Below, in pieces: positions 18,431 to 26,951 of a DNA stretch of 50,914 bases (position 1 is the stretch's first letter; the number at the start of each line of letters is the position of its first letter). Under the pieces are notes generated by a model. The model saw nothing but the letters and a program-made list of their open reading frames with translations. It did no database searches and had not been told where the DNA came from. The translations under genes were made by a program, and so were the position numbers. Origin of the DNA: Shewanella sp. MBTL60-112-B2 (GTDB taxonomy: Bacteria; Pseudomonadota; Gammaproteobacteria; Enterobacterales; Shewanellaceae); the NCBI RefSeq assembly GCF_019655055.1, contig NZ_BPFA01000035.1:1-50914 (forward strand), given 5' to 3'.

Positions 18431-18685
18431 CTATAAACACTCTTCATCATCGTTAACCTGACGTGTAAACACGCCCAAAATGGCATTGATGATCCCCACC
18501 TCAGTATCTCTATTATTCGCTGATGCTTCCGAACTGCCACCAATCACTTGTCGCTGTTCTCTTTGCTCCGCATTACCATGTGCGCCACTGACAAAATCAC
18601 AGCCAGCATTTGCCACTGAGTTTGATGAACACCCTGCACTGTTTAACACCAGTAAAATCAACAACACAAACGAATTCCGTTTCAT
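18431..18685 (-). CDS. Small putative lipoprotein
   Basis: The function is unknown. With the ATG at 18,685 the product is 84 residues and has a good ribosome site (AAGGGA, about 5 bp upstream). The ORF continues upstream to 18,715, but that start lacks such a site. MKRN plus a hydrophobic stretch ends in a lipobox (NSAGC), which predicts lipidation at Cys19 or so. The mature part is hydrophilic, with a second Cys and a Cys two residues from the C-terminus. The gene is enclosed on both sides by copies A and B of the palindromic repeat. Confidence 0.65.
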   Translation of the reverse strand: MKRNSFVLLILLVLNSAGCSSNSVANAGCDFVSGAHGNAEQREQRQVIGGSSEASANNRDTEVGIINAILGVFTRQVNDDEECL

Positions 18686-18750
18686 AGCTTCCCTTTTTAA
18701 TGACTGCATTATCAAACATTAACACTTTGCAGTGATTAGATTCTAGGTTC

Positions 18751-18972
18751 GAATAAAAACTAAGACGAGGACGGGCTTCGCCCTGCGAGAGCGTGACTGC
18801 GTCACTTCTAGGAAAAGCTAAGATAGATTCGAGGTCCTAGGGAAAGCTAAGACGGTAAAGCAAAAAGATGTAGAGCTGTTATCTTTAAGCTTTTCCTAGT
18901 AGCCAACTTGTTGGCGTCCTCGTAGGTGCGTAGCACCGTCCTAGCAGTGAGCCTGCGAACGCCCTAGTACCT
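18751..18972. repeat. Modular palindromic intergenic repeat, copy B
   Basis: This has the same left block (GACGAGGACGGGCTTCGCCC then GTGAC-TGC-GTCAC) and right block (GGCGTCCTCGTAGGTGCGTA then CAGTGAGCCTGCGAACG) as copy A, but without the extra middle modules. It fills the gap between the start of the small lipoprotein gene and the 3' end of the LysR gene. Confidence 0.75.
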
Positions 18973-18981
18973 TCTTTATTA

Positions 18982-19860
18982 TCATTGCAACACCGAATGC
19001 AACTCATCAAATAGCCAGTGCATCACTGGGCCTATTTGTTTATCGCGGCGATTCACCACGCCCATCTCCACCAGTAATGGCTCGGTAATATACTCGCTTG
19101 AAAGCTCTTTTAAATCTTCAATGTACCATTCTGATTTAGCCACATGCTCAGGCACTAATGCCCAGCCTACGCCCTGCAACACCAGAGCGACGATGTAATA
19201 GTAGCTGTCGATATACCAATAATTTGCCGACAAAGGCGGTATTTGCGACTGGCCAGTAATATCGCAAATGGCCAGCTGCCGGTATTGCATTAACTCCTCT
19301 AAGGTTGGCGCAGGGTTAGACGCTAATGCATGAGTCGGCGCTACGACTAAGCTCTGCTTGAACTGGCCTATTGACATAAAATCGAGCGAGTCAGGTAGTA
19401 ATGTCGAGGTGTGGAATAAAATGCCTATATCTGCGCGCCCTGCATCCACCCATGCTGCAATATCCTCTTGGGAGCCATTGATAATAGTGAGTTTAAGCAA
19501 TGGATATTGAGTCGATATACGCTGAAACAGCGCCTCAAAAGCGGTAACAGGTACCGCTTCATCCATAGCTACGGTAAGGCTTATCTCCTCACCCGAGGTT
19601 ATTGTCATCGCCCGCGCATTAAGGCGTTGGCACTGAGCCAGAACTGACTGCGCCTCAATAAACATCTCTTCGCCAAGCGTAGTGAGCACTGGAAGCCTTG
19701 CGCTGCGGTCAAACAGCTCAAAGCCTAAGCCAGCCTCTAAGTTACTAATTGCAGTACTAATACGTGACTGCGCTTTACCCATTTTGCGCGCCGCCGCAGA
19801 AAACGAGCCTAGCTTTACCGAATTTACAAAGGCGTTAAGCTCATCAATTGTCCAATTCAT
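18982..19860 (-). CDS. LysR-family transcriptional regulator
   Basis: The ATG at 19,860 (MNWTIDELNAF) gives 292 residues, normal for LysR proteins. The frame is open for ten more codons upstream. The N-terminal winged HTH lies at about 5-60 with the recognition helix in 'RISTAISNLEAGLGFELFDRS'. A two-lobed effector-binding domain (about 90-290) follows. It is divergent from a MATE transporter gene whose start is 118 bp away, the classic arrangement for a LysR regulator controlling its neighbour. The effector is not predictable. Its 3' end abuts repeat copy B. Confidence 0.92.
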   Translation of the reverse strand: MNWTIDELNAFVNSVKLGSFSAAARKMGKAQSRISTAISNLEAGLGFELFDRSARLPVLTTLGEEMFIEAQSVLAQCQRLNARAMTITSGEEISLTVAMDEAVPVTAFEALFQRISTQYPLLKLTIINGSQEDIAAWVDAGRADIGILFHTSTLLPDSLDFMSIGQFKQSLVVAPTHALASNPAPTLEELMQYRQLAICDITGQSQIPPLSANYWYIDSYYYIVALVLQGVGWALVPEHVAKSEWYIEDLKELSSEYITEPLLVEMGVVNRRDKQIGPVMHWLFDELHSVLQ

Positions 19861-19978
19861 ACTCAGCCTATTTAAATACCCGCTCAACACCTATCTCAAA
19901 AACAGATATCAACCAACTTTATTCAATCTTAAATACAGAGTAACTTGCCCAGCTTTATTGTTCAATATTGATATTCCC

Positions 19979-21385
19979 ATGTTAGATCCAAGCATCGAAA
20001 ACACTCAGGCTCAGTCAATTAGCCGTACATTCTGGCGTTATACCTTGCCAGCCATTGCAGCCATGCTGGTTAACGGTTTATACCAAATCGTTGACGGTAT
20101 TTTCATTGGTCATTACATAGGTTTCGAGGGGCTCGCGGCTATAAATATGGCCTGGCCAGTGATCTACTTTATGGTGGGTTTCGGCATCATGGTGGGCATG
20201 GGTAGTGGCAGCTTATTGTCGATTCAACGCGGTAAAGGTGACACCCGCGCTGCCGCGACGATTCTAACCAGTAGCTTAGTCATCATGCTTGCCTTAGCTG
20301 GCGTATCGACTGCGATTTTATCAGTATTCAGTGACTTCTTTCTTATCGCTCAAGGCGGTGCGGGCAACACCTTAGTGATGGCGCAAGATTATATCGGCGT
20401 GTTTACCTGGGGCACTGCAATTACTGTAATAGCTTCAGCTATCCCTTTGCTTATCAGAAATGATGAAAGCCCAAACATTGCCACAGGATTGATGGTACTG
20501 GGCGCATGTATCAATATTTTGCTCGATTACTTGTTAATTGGTGTATTTAACTTTGGATTATTGGGCGCTTCAATTGCCACCATTAGTGCACAGGCGGTTG
20601 TCTGTCTTTTAGGCCTTTTTTACTTTTGTTCTCGATTAAGCAGCATTAACTGGTCAGCAAAATTTAGCTGGTTTAACGCTGCCTTTGGCAAGCAAATCGT
20701 GCTGTTAGGCTCTTCAAGCTTATTTATGTATTTGTACACTAGCTTTGTATTTGCCCTGCATAACCGATTATTCACCGAATATGGTACGCCGCTTACCGTT
20801 GGCGCCTTCGCCATTGTTGGCTACTTAATGGTGCTGTATTACTTAGTTGCTGAAGGTGTGGCCGAAGGTATGCAACCACCTGTGAGCTATTACTATGGCG
20901 CAGAGCAGCATAAAAACATTAACAAGATGCTTAAGCTGTCGGTAAAGGTGACTTTGATTGCAGGGACCTGCTGGGTACTACTGCTGAATCTATTACCAGA
21001 AACCATGGTCGGACTGTTTAATAACGATGATCCCTTGCTAATTGCCACCGCAATTGATGGTATCAAAATGCATCTGTTTGCTATGCCGTTAGATGGTTTT
21101 ATTGCGCTTTCGTCGGTGTACTTTATGGCGACGAATCAAGGTGTGAAGGCGCTGGTCATCGCCTGCGGCAATATGCTAATTCAGCTACCATTCCTCTATT
21201 TTCTACCTAAGGTTATGGGAGTAGAAGGTGTGTGGATGGCGATGCCACTCTCCAACATCGCACTGTGCCTTATCGTAGTGCCTATGGTATGGCTTGATGT
21301 GCAGTCGAGAAAAAAACAGTCGACAGAGCAGCAAGATAAACAGCTAACGAGCGATGCAGCCATTACTACGGCGCTCGTGAGTTAA
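19979..21385 (+). CDS. MATE-family multidrug/Na+ efflux transporter
   Basis: This is an inner-membrane antiporter of 12 TM helices that exports cationic drugs or metabolites. I place the start at the ATG at 19,979, which gives 468 residues (MLDPSIENTQ). The longer open frame back to 19,682 overlaps the LysR gene and is not protein-like. Two MatE repeats are visible, the first beginning 'FWRYTLPAIAAMLVNGLYQI' with the usual 'VDGIFIGHYIG' after it. The C-terminus is polar. It is divergent from the LysR gene, which is its likely regulator (inference from position). Its 3' end converges with the transglycosylase gene, 12 bp apart. Confidence 0.92.
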   Translation: MLDPSIENTQAQSISRTFWRYTLPAIAAMLVNGLYQIVDGIFIGHYIGFEGLAAINMAWPVIYFMVGFGIMVGMGSGSLLSIQRGKGDTRAAATILTSSLVIMLALAGVSTAILSVFSDFFLIAQGGAGNTLVMAQDYIGVFTWGTAITVIASAIPLLIRNDESPNIATGLMVLGACINILLDYLLIGVFNFGLLGASIATISAQAVVCLLGLFYFCSRLSSINWSAKFSWFNAAFGKQIVLLGSSSLFMYLYTSFVFALHNRLFTEYGTPLTVGAFAIVGYLMVLYYLVAEGVAEGMQPPVSYYYGAEQHKNINKMLKLSVKVTLIAGTCWVLLLNLLPETMVGLFNNDDPLLIATAIDGIKMHLFAMPLDGFIALSSVYFMATNQGVKALVIACGNMLIQLPFLYFLPKVMGVEGVWMAMPLSNIALCLIVVPMVWLDVQSRKKQSTEQQDKQLTSDAAITTALVS

Positions 21386-21397
21386 GACTTCAAGCCT

Positions 21398-22111
21398 TCA
21401 AGCCTTGCGGTAACGTTTTAGCAAGATCTGCACTCGTTCTACATAGGCTTGGGTCTCTGCAAAAGGTGGGACGCCATTATATTGGTCCACCCTTGATGCT
21501 CCGGCGTTATAAGCGGCGCAGGCCAAGACAATATCGCCATTAAAACGTTTTAATAGCTGGGCTAGATATCGACTACCCGCCAGAATATTTTGCTCTGGGT
21601 GAAAAGCATCACTCACCCCCAGCTCATTAGCCGTGGCGGGCATCAGTTGCATTAACCCTTGCGCACCAGTCTTAGAAACCGCCTTAGGCTTAAAAGCTGA
21701 TTCTGCATGAATAACCGCTCGAATGAGTGCCGCCTCTATGCGGTACTCTCGTGCTGCCATGGCAATTTGCTGCTGATATTGGGAGGTAAATAGCGGTATA
21801 GCGCTCCAGTTAATATTAGACTGCGGTTTACAGGCATAACAATCAAAAAGAAGTACCTGATAATGTCCTTGCTCTGGGGCTGAGTCGGAAAAAGCGAGCC
21901 CCCCGTCAGCAGTGATGTAGTGATACACCTTTTCACCTTGCCCAGAAACGACTGCAGAGCCTTGAGAAGGCTTGTGCCCTACATTATTGGAGGCCGTTTT
22001 ACCCAGCACACTCTTATTTGACGGCTTGGCAACAAAATGAGGCTTCCCTGTATCTGCGGCTGCTGCCACTGAGATATATAGCAAACTGAACAACATTCCT
22101 TGCTTAATCAT
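21398..22111 (-). CDS. SLT-type lytic transglycosylase
   Basis: This is a periplasmic peptidoglycan lytic enzyme. The 237-residue product has a signal peptide (about 1-19, ending AAA-D), a linker, and a short segment with 'YHYITADGGLAFSD' that resembles the DUF4124-type N-terminal module. A C-terminal SLT domain (about 110-235) follows. The predicted catalytic Glu is E137 in 'HAESAFKPKAVS', followed by 'GAQGLMQLMPATA' and 'AAYNAGASRV', all typical motifs. The start codon overlaps the stop of the DUF3137 gene by 4 bp (ATGA), showing translational coupling. It is third in a lemA-DUF3137-slt operon. Confidence 0.93.
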   Translation of the reverse strand: MIKQGMLFSLLYISVAAAADTGKPHFVAKPSNKSVLGKTASNNVGHKPSQGSAVVSGQGEKVYHYITADGGLAFSDSAPEQGHYQVLLFDCYACKPQSNINWSAIPLFTSQYQQQIAMAAREYRIEAALIRAVIHAESAFKPKAVSKTGAQGLMQLMPATANELGVSDAFHPEQNILAGSRYLAQLLKRFNGDIVLACAAYNAGASRVDQYNGVPPFAETQAYVERVQILLKRYRKA

Positions 22112-23130
22112 AATCCAGTCGAACGCTCCAATTGCAATACATCAACGATAGCAAATAACTGCTTCATCTCTTTGTTTATCTGACTAAATTCATACTCAAA
22201 TGTCGCCGGCTTAAATATCGACGCCATCTCAAAGCGATTATCTTTGCTACCAAGCATGATCAGCAACTTATTACGATAGAAAGCACACTGTATCTTATTG
22301 CCAAAACTGGCTGACAGCTCCTGCAGTCGCTCCATAAAAGTCACAGTTAGCAAATAGCGCGCTTCAATTTGATCGGTAGAAAATACATCAAACTGCTTCT
22401 CAAAAATAGGATCTTCGAGCTTCACCCGCTCTAGCCCCTTAAAGGAATCCGATAAGAAGTTAACCAAGCCACCGCGGGTCTTAACGACTACAGTATGGCC
22501 ACGAAAGTCTTTATGGCTACTGAGCTCAATCATCACCCCTTTAAACACGGTCACAGTGTCGGTCGACTTGTCACGCCTTACCTGTTTAGTTAGCTGCAAC
22601 TCATTGATGGCAATTTCAATATTTTTGTAGGTGCCCTGCACATAATCGTCAAAGCTAGCAGATTCATAATAAGGCAGCAGCTTAGAGGCTTTCAGTGCGC
22701 TTAGGCTCATCTTATGCTCTTTGCAAAAGACAAAGTCATGACCAAAATACTTAAAAATGAGTGGATAAATCTTCTGCTTCACGTCGGTTTTATAATGCTT
22801 AATCGGCCTAAATACCCACCAAACAAAAGGCAATGCCAACAAGACTAAACCTATGAGGTAAACCATCAGAGGATCGGAAGTATTCAGATATGGCATAAAC
22901 AGAAATGCCAAAGTTGCAATGGCAATATAGATGGCAGCGCACAGGTACAAGCGCTGGCGGCACGCCGTTAAACTGGCCACTCGGGCATTTTCAAACTTAC
23001 TGGTGAGAGGCTCCAGATGCTGCCGATAATATTGCTTAAATTCATCTATCTCAGATGCAGGAGCAACGAGATTATTAGTGTTACGAATAGGCTTTATCGC
23101 TGCGCCAAACAGGAAGCTAAAGAAATTCAT
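22108..23130 (-). CDS. DUF3137-family membrane protein
   Basis: The 340-residue product has two adjacent TM helices (about 60-83 and 88-108) with soluble parts on either side. The C-terminal domain contains the family-like 'TVFKGVMIELSSHKDF' and '...NKLLIMLGSKDNRFEMAS' segments. Function is unknown, but DUF3137 genes commonly sit beside lemA, as here. The gene lies between lemA (87 bp upstream) and the transglycosylase, which overlaps its stop, so the three are probably one operon acting at the envelope. Confidence 0.85.
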   Translation of the reverse strand: MNFFSFLFGAAIKPIRNTNNLVAPASEIDEFKQYYRQHLEPLTSKFENARVASLTACRQRLYLCAAIYIAIATLAFLFMPYLNTSDPLMVYLIGLVLLALPFVWWVFRPIKHYKTDVKQKIYPLIFKYFGHDFVFCKEHKMSLSALKASKLLPYYESASFDDYVQGTYKNIEIAINELQLTKQVRRDKSTDTVTVFKGVMIELSSHKDFRGHTVVVKTRGGLVNFLSDSFKGLERVKLEDPIFEKQFDVFSTDQIEARYLLTVTFMERLQELSASFGNKIQCAFYRNKLLIMLGSKDNRFEMASIFKPATFEYEFSQINKEMKQLFAIVDVLQLERSTGL

Positions 23131-23217
23131 ATTATGGCTAATTCACTCATTTGCAGTTTAGATACGAGTCGTTACCGCAATAACTCGTATTACGGTAATT
23201 AAGCTAATAAATTTAAG

Positions 23218-23787
23218 CTATTTTAGATATTCGGCAGCATCGACTGGGGCTTTAGAGCCCTCGTCAGCTTCATAGAAAGGCATCACCTTGACACTCGCCA
23301 TAGAGGCAATGATAGAACCTGGGAAGATCTCTACGGCAGTATTCAGTTCAGACACTGCCGAGTTATAGAAACGACGCGCCGCAGACAGTTGAGCCTCTAC
23401 TTCGTTGTAAGTCTGCATGGCTTGCAGCATGGTATTGTCAGACTTGAGTTCAGGATAGTTTTCAACCGTCACCATCAACTGTGACATTTTTTGATTCAGC
23501 TTTTCCGACGCCTCAAGGTGCGCCTTTACAGCCGTAGGATCGACATCGTTATAGCTTTTGGCTGCTAAAGCTCTTAACTCGGTGATTTCAGTCAGTAGAG
23601 ACTTCTCATGATCCATGTACTTTTGTGCGATCTTAAGAATATTCGGCACTAGGTTAGCACGCTTCTTAAGCTGAACATCGATACCCGATAACGCTTCACG
23701 TCCCGCATTACGCTTCTTGATTAAACTGACATACCAAAGATAGGCAATTATCACCACTAAGCCCGATCCCAACAATAACCCTTCCAT
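23218..23787 (-). CDS. lemA: LemA family protein
   Basis: LemA proteins are membrane-anchored helical bundles of uncertain role. The 189-residue product has one N-terminal TM helix (about 5-22), then the characteristic 'KKRNAGREALSGIDVQLKKR' with 'ANLVPNILKIAQKY'. The C-terminal 'RRFYNSAVSELNTAVEIFPG' motif is also typical. It is first gene of the operon with DUF3137 and slt. The 1.07-kb region upstream must contain its promoter. Confidence 0.93.
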   Translation of the reverse strand: MEGLLLGSGLVVIIAYLWYVSLIKKRNAGREALSGIDVQLKKRANLVPNILKIAQKYMDHEKSLLTEITELRALAAKSYNDVDPTAVKAHLEASEKLNQKMSQLMVTVENYPELKSDNTMLQAMQTYNEVEAQLSAARRFYNSAVSELNTAVEIFPGSIIASMASVKVMPFYEADEGSKAPVDAAEYLK

Positions 23788-24355
23788 CCATGCTTCCTAT
23801 TTATTATTTTTCTATAAAGCTCACTTCGTATTGGCTTACATTTCTGCGATTAAACCAGTGAAGCCATACCCTATTTACTTATCTCTCATACTGTTACTTA
23901 TTTAGAAAACTAAATCCAGCCTGAACGCAGATTAAGCCGATATTATCTGCGTTACTTTTTAATCAGCGCAGCAAAGATATAGCCAAAATATTGAGAAAAC
24001 CCCGGATCAAACAACAACTAATCGTACTCTAATTAAATAAAAACACTAAACAGCATATAAATACAGCCAGCGCTTACAAATCAGCCACAACAAAAATTAT
24101 TAACTATATATATCAATAAATAAGTGCAGTTTTCACTGAGTGATTTTTTGAGCTAAGCAACATTCATCCTAAAGGCTTTTAGTAATAAAACCCCTAAAAC
24201 AAGCAAACTTATTCACCCTTTTGATTAACTTTATCATTACTCATAAGTTTGTAGAGCTTTTAGGCTATTTCAGGCTTCTCTGCAGCCTTCTCTGGATAAA
24301 TCTTGCACATTATTGATTCAGCTTAGATACAGTATTCCCTAGTTATAGTAATCAC

Positions 24356-24419
24356 ATATCTTAAGTAAGCGTTTAACCCAATCATCCCTTTTGGACTCAT
24401 TTTAAATGAGTCCTTTTTT
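24356..24419 (+). ncRNA. Candidate small RNA, copy 1
   Basis: This lies in the 1,070-bp gene-free stretch between lemA and the AbgT gene (23,788-24,857). A block at 24,315-24,352 containing GATACAG and CCTAGTTATAGTAATC is nearly repeated at 24,522-24,558. It contains a promoter-like -10 TATAGT (24,344-24,349) with a weak -35 (CTTAGA). About 64 nt further on is an intrinsic terminator: GGACTCAT (24,393-24,400) pairs with ATGAGTCC (24,406-24,413), then six T. The sequence between promoter and terminator is less conserved than the two ends. No ORF of note is present. The family is not recognised, and the transcription start is inferred. Confidence 0.55.
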
Positions 24420-24560
24420 GCCTTTAAAATTGCAACTAACATTTTTATATTAGTTACTTACAGCACCTTAAAACTAGACTGAAGCAAGGTTAACAACTGT
24501 TAATCTAACTCCTTTTCTCCATTCAGCTTTGATACAGCTAACCCTAGTTATAGTAATCCC

Positions 24561-24622
24561 ACTCCCAACGGAAACTGTTAATCAATCCCTTTTGGACTCA
24601 TCCTATATGAGTCCTTTTTTTT
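24561..24622 (+). ncRNA. Candidate small RNA, copy 2
   Basis: This is the tandem partner of the element at 24,356-24,419, about 205 bp downstream. It has the same promoter-like block (ATTCAGCTTTGATACAG then CCCTAGTTATAGTAATC) with -10 TATAGT at 24,549-24,554. It has the same terminator, GGACTCAT (24,594-24,601) with ATGAGTCC (24,607-24,614), followed by eight T. The body is AATCCCTTTT before the stem, as in copy 1. The rest of the 23,788-24,857 gap is AT-rich and I see nothing else in it. Confidence 0.55.
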
Positions 24623-24857
24623 GCCTGAAATTCATAGAAAACCTCAGTATCATTTCACCTCAAAAACCCTGCAAAGCCGCATTGGTACTCATGATGATGC
24701 TTTATCGTGTTATTAACAAATGGGCTGATTTAAGGTTTAATTAATTTTTCTTATCCATCATGCCACATTGACTTAACAAGAAGTGCTTATCAGTAGCTAC
24801 TCTCGGCGTACACAAGTAGAATAAAAATAACAAAATAATAATTATAAGGAAGATCCT

Positions 24858-26477
24858 ATGAGCTCCAACAATGGCGACAGCCTGCCCTTACCAGGTGATG
24901 TCCCTTCCGATCCTAATAATCAGCCAAGTGGTTGGTTTGTCCGCTTCCTTAACGTAGTTGAACGCCTAGGTAACTTACTGCCTCATCCTATTACGCTTTT
25001 TGCCATGTTCTGCGCTGCAGTTGTAGTGATTAGTGGAATCGCCGGTTACTTTGAATTAACCGTTGTCGATCCACGCCCAGAGGGCGCATCAGGCCGCAGT
25101 GCCGACGGACTTATTCACGTTGTCAGTTTAATGAATGCTGAAGGTTTGCGGATGATAGTCTCCAATTTGGTGACTAATTTTACCGGCTTCACTCCTCTTG
25201 GAACCGTACTTGTAGCCTTGTTAGGTGTAGGCATTGCCGATCGCTCAGGCTTATTGTCTGCTGCAATGCGTTTGCTGGTAATGGGCGCATCTAAGCGCTT
25301 AGTCACACTAACCTTGGTGTTTGCTGGTATCGTGTCGAACACCGCATCAGAGCTAGGCTATGTGGTATTAATTCCAATGGCGGCGATGATTTTTCACTCT
25401 TTAGGGCGTCATCCACTTGCAGGCCTTGCGGCGGCATTTGCCGGCGTATCGGGCGGTTACAGTGCTAACTTACTGCTGGGCACTGTCGATCCCTTACTAT
25501 CAGGGATCACCGAAGCAGCAGCGCAAATGATCGATCCTGACTACTTAGTTGGCCCAGAAGTAAACTGGTACTTCATGTTCGTTTCCACCTTCTTAATTAC
25601 TTTCCTAGGCGCCTTTGTTACCGAGAAAATCGTTGAGCCCAAGCTAGGTAAATATGACGCTAGCGAAGCAGCAATCGATCTTAGCGAACAGAAGATGGAT
25701 ACGGTTAGCGCGCTTGAAAAGAAAGGCCTAAAAATCGCAGGTCTGACGGTACTGGTGATGTCTGCAATTCTAGCATTAACCATTATTCCTGAAGGCGCAC
25801 CACTTCGAAACCAAACAACTGGCTTAGTCGCTGGCTCGCCATTCCTTAAAGGAATTGTGGCGTTTATTTTTGTGTGTTTTGCCATTCCAGGTCTAGTTTA
25901 CGGCCGCGTAGTTGGCAGCATGAAGCGCGATACCGATGTCATTAACGCCATGTCTAGCAGTATGAGTAGCATGGGCATGTATATCGTTTTAGTCTTCTTT
26001 GCCTCACAGTTTGTGGCTTTTTTTAAGTGGACTAACTTAGGTGCGGTATTAGCGGTATCTGGCGCAGATGCACTCAATGCCGTTGGCCTAACCGGGCCGT
26101 TAGTATTCGTGCTATTTATTATGATGTGTGGCTTTATCAACTTGATGCTAGGTAGTGCTTCAGCTCAGTGGGCTGTTAACGCACCTATCTTCGTACCTAT
26201 GTTGATGCTAGTGGGTTACGCACCAGAAACCATTCAGGCGGCTTACCGAATAGGTGACTCTGTAACTAACTTGATTACGCCAATGATGAGTTACTTCGGC
26301 CTCATTTTAGCGGTAGCCTCCCAGTATAAGAAAAACCTAGGTATCGGTACGCTAGTCGCGACTATGCTGCCGTATTCAATCGTATTCTTTATCGGTTGGA
26401 CCTGCTTCTTCTTTATCTGGGTATTCGTGATTGGCCTACCAGTAGGCCCAGGTGCAGCGACTTATTATACGCCTTAA
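24858..26477 (+). CDS. AbgT-family transporter
   Basis: This is a membrane transporter of the AbgT family, whose members import p-aminobenzoyl-glutamate or export sulfonamide-like antimetabolites. The 539-residue product has a hydrophilic N-terminus. The diagnostic 'VERLGNLLPHPITLFAMF' sits near residue 30-50. About 10-12 hydrophobic helices and re-entrant loops follow, including 'GFINLMLGSASAQWAVNAPI', the conserved C-terminal half motif. A strong ribosome site (AAGGAAG) lies 6 bp before the ATG. No abgA/abgB hydrolase gene is adjacent, so the substrate stays open. Its 3' end runs into repeat copy C. Confidence 0.93.
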   Translation: MSSNNGDSLPLPGDVPSDPNNQPSGWFVRFLNVVERLGNLLPHPITLFAMFCAAVVVISGIAGYFELTVVDPRPEGASGRSADGLIHVVSLMNAEGLRMIVSNLVTNFTGFTPLGTVLVALLGVGIADRSGLLSAAMRLLVMGASKRLVTLTLVFAGIVSNTASELGYVVLIPMAAMIFHSLGRHPLAGLAAAFAGVSGGYSANLLLGTVDPLLSGITEAAAQMIDPDYLVGPEVNWYFMFVSTFLITFLGAFVTEKIVEPKLGKYDASEAAIDLSEQKMDTVSALEKKGLKIAGLTVLVMSAILALTIIPEGAPLRNQTTGLVAGSPFLKGIVAFIFVCFAIPGLVYGRVVGSMKRDTDVINAMSSSMSSMGMYIVLVFFASQFVAFFKWTNLGAVLAVSGADALNAVGLTGPLVFVLFIMMCGFINLMLGSASAQWAVNAPIFVPMLMLVGYAPETIQAAYRIGDSVTNLITPMMSYFGLILAVASQYKKNLGIGTLVATMLPYSIVFFIGWTCFFFIWVFVIGLPVGPGAATYYTP

Positions 26478-26481
26478 AAGA

Positions 26482-26885
26482 AGGTCCTAGTTTCTAGGTA
26501 AAGCCAAGACGAGGTCGGGCTTCGCCCTGCGAGGCGTGACTTCGTCACTTCTAGGAAAAGATAAAAAAGATCGGTCCTAGGTGCGAGGTTCTAGGACCTA
26601 GGAAAACAACAATCAAAAGATTACAGGTGGCATAAGTCAGCTTTGGTCTTTGGTCTTTGGTCTTTGGTCTTAAGCTATTATCTTTTCCTAGTAGCCAACT
26701 TGTTGGCGTCCTCGCAGTGAGCGTGCGAACGTTCTAGAAACGAGCTTGCGAGTGCCCTATCTTTAAACGTTGGCGTCCTCGTAGGTGCGCAGCACCGTCC
26801 TAGCAGTGAGCCTGCGAACGTCCTAGTACCTATCTCCTAATAGTGAGCCCGTGAACGTCCTAGGCCCTAGCTACTAGTACCTATC
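26482..26885. repeat. Modular palindromic intergenic repeat, copy C
   Basis: This is the longest copy, filling the AbgT-yfcE gap. The left block (GACGAGGTCGGGCTTCGCCC, GTGAC-TTC-GTCAC, CTAGG) matches copy A. The right block has the GAGCTTGCGAGTGCCCTATC module shared only with copy A, then the GGTGC-GCA-GCACC and CAGTGAGCCTGCGAACG modules. An internal CTAGGACCTAGG-type palindrome and a heptamer tandem repeat are also present. The modular differences between copies suggest gain and loss of units. Confidence 0.75.
26641..26670 (+). repeat. Tandem heptamer CTTTGGT x4
   Basis: Four perfect CTTTGGT units are followed by a partial CTT, inside repeat copy C. It is non-coding here. Such a short tandem repeat is prone to copy-number change by slippage. 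Confidence 0.85.
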
Positions 26886-26951
26886 TTTTACTAGCTTTAT
26901 AGAAAAACAAAGCTATATTGACGATCTGACATATCACTCTAGCCATAGTCT

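Noticed and set aside
19682..19978. N-terminal extension of the MATE transporter
   Set aside because: It overlaps the LysR gene on the other strand and lacks MATE sequence. The ATG at 19,979 begins a normal MATE N-terminus.
24529..24744. 71-codon plus-strand ORF
   Set aside because: It overlaps the second candidate small RNA and its terminator. There is no ribosome site and the composition is not protein-like.
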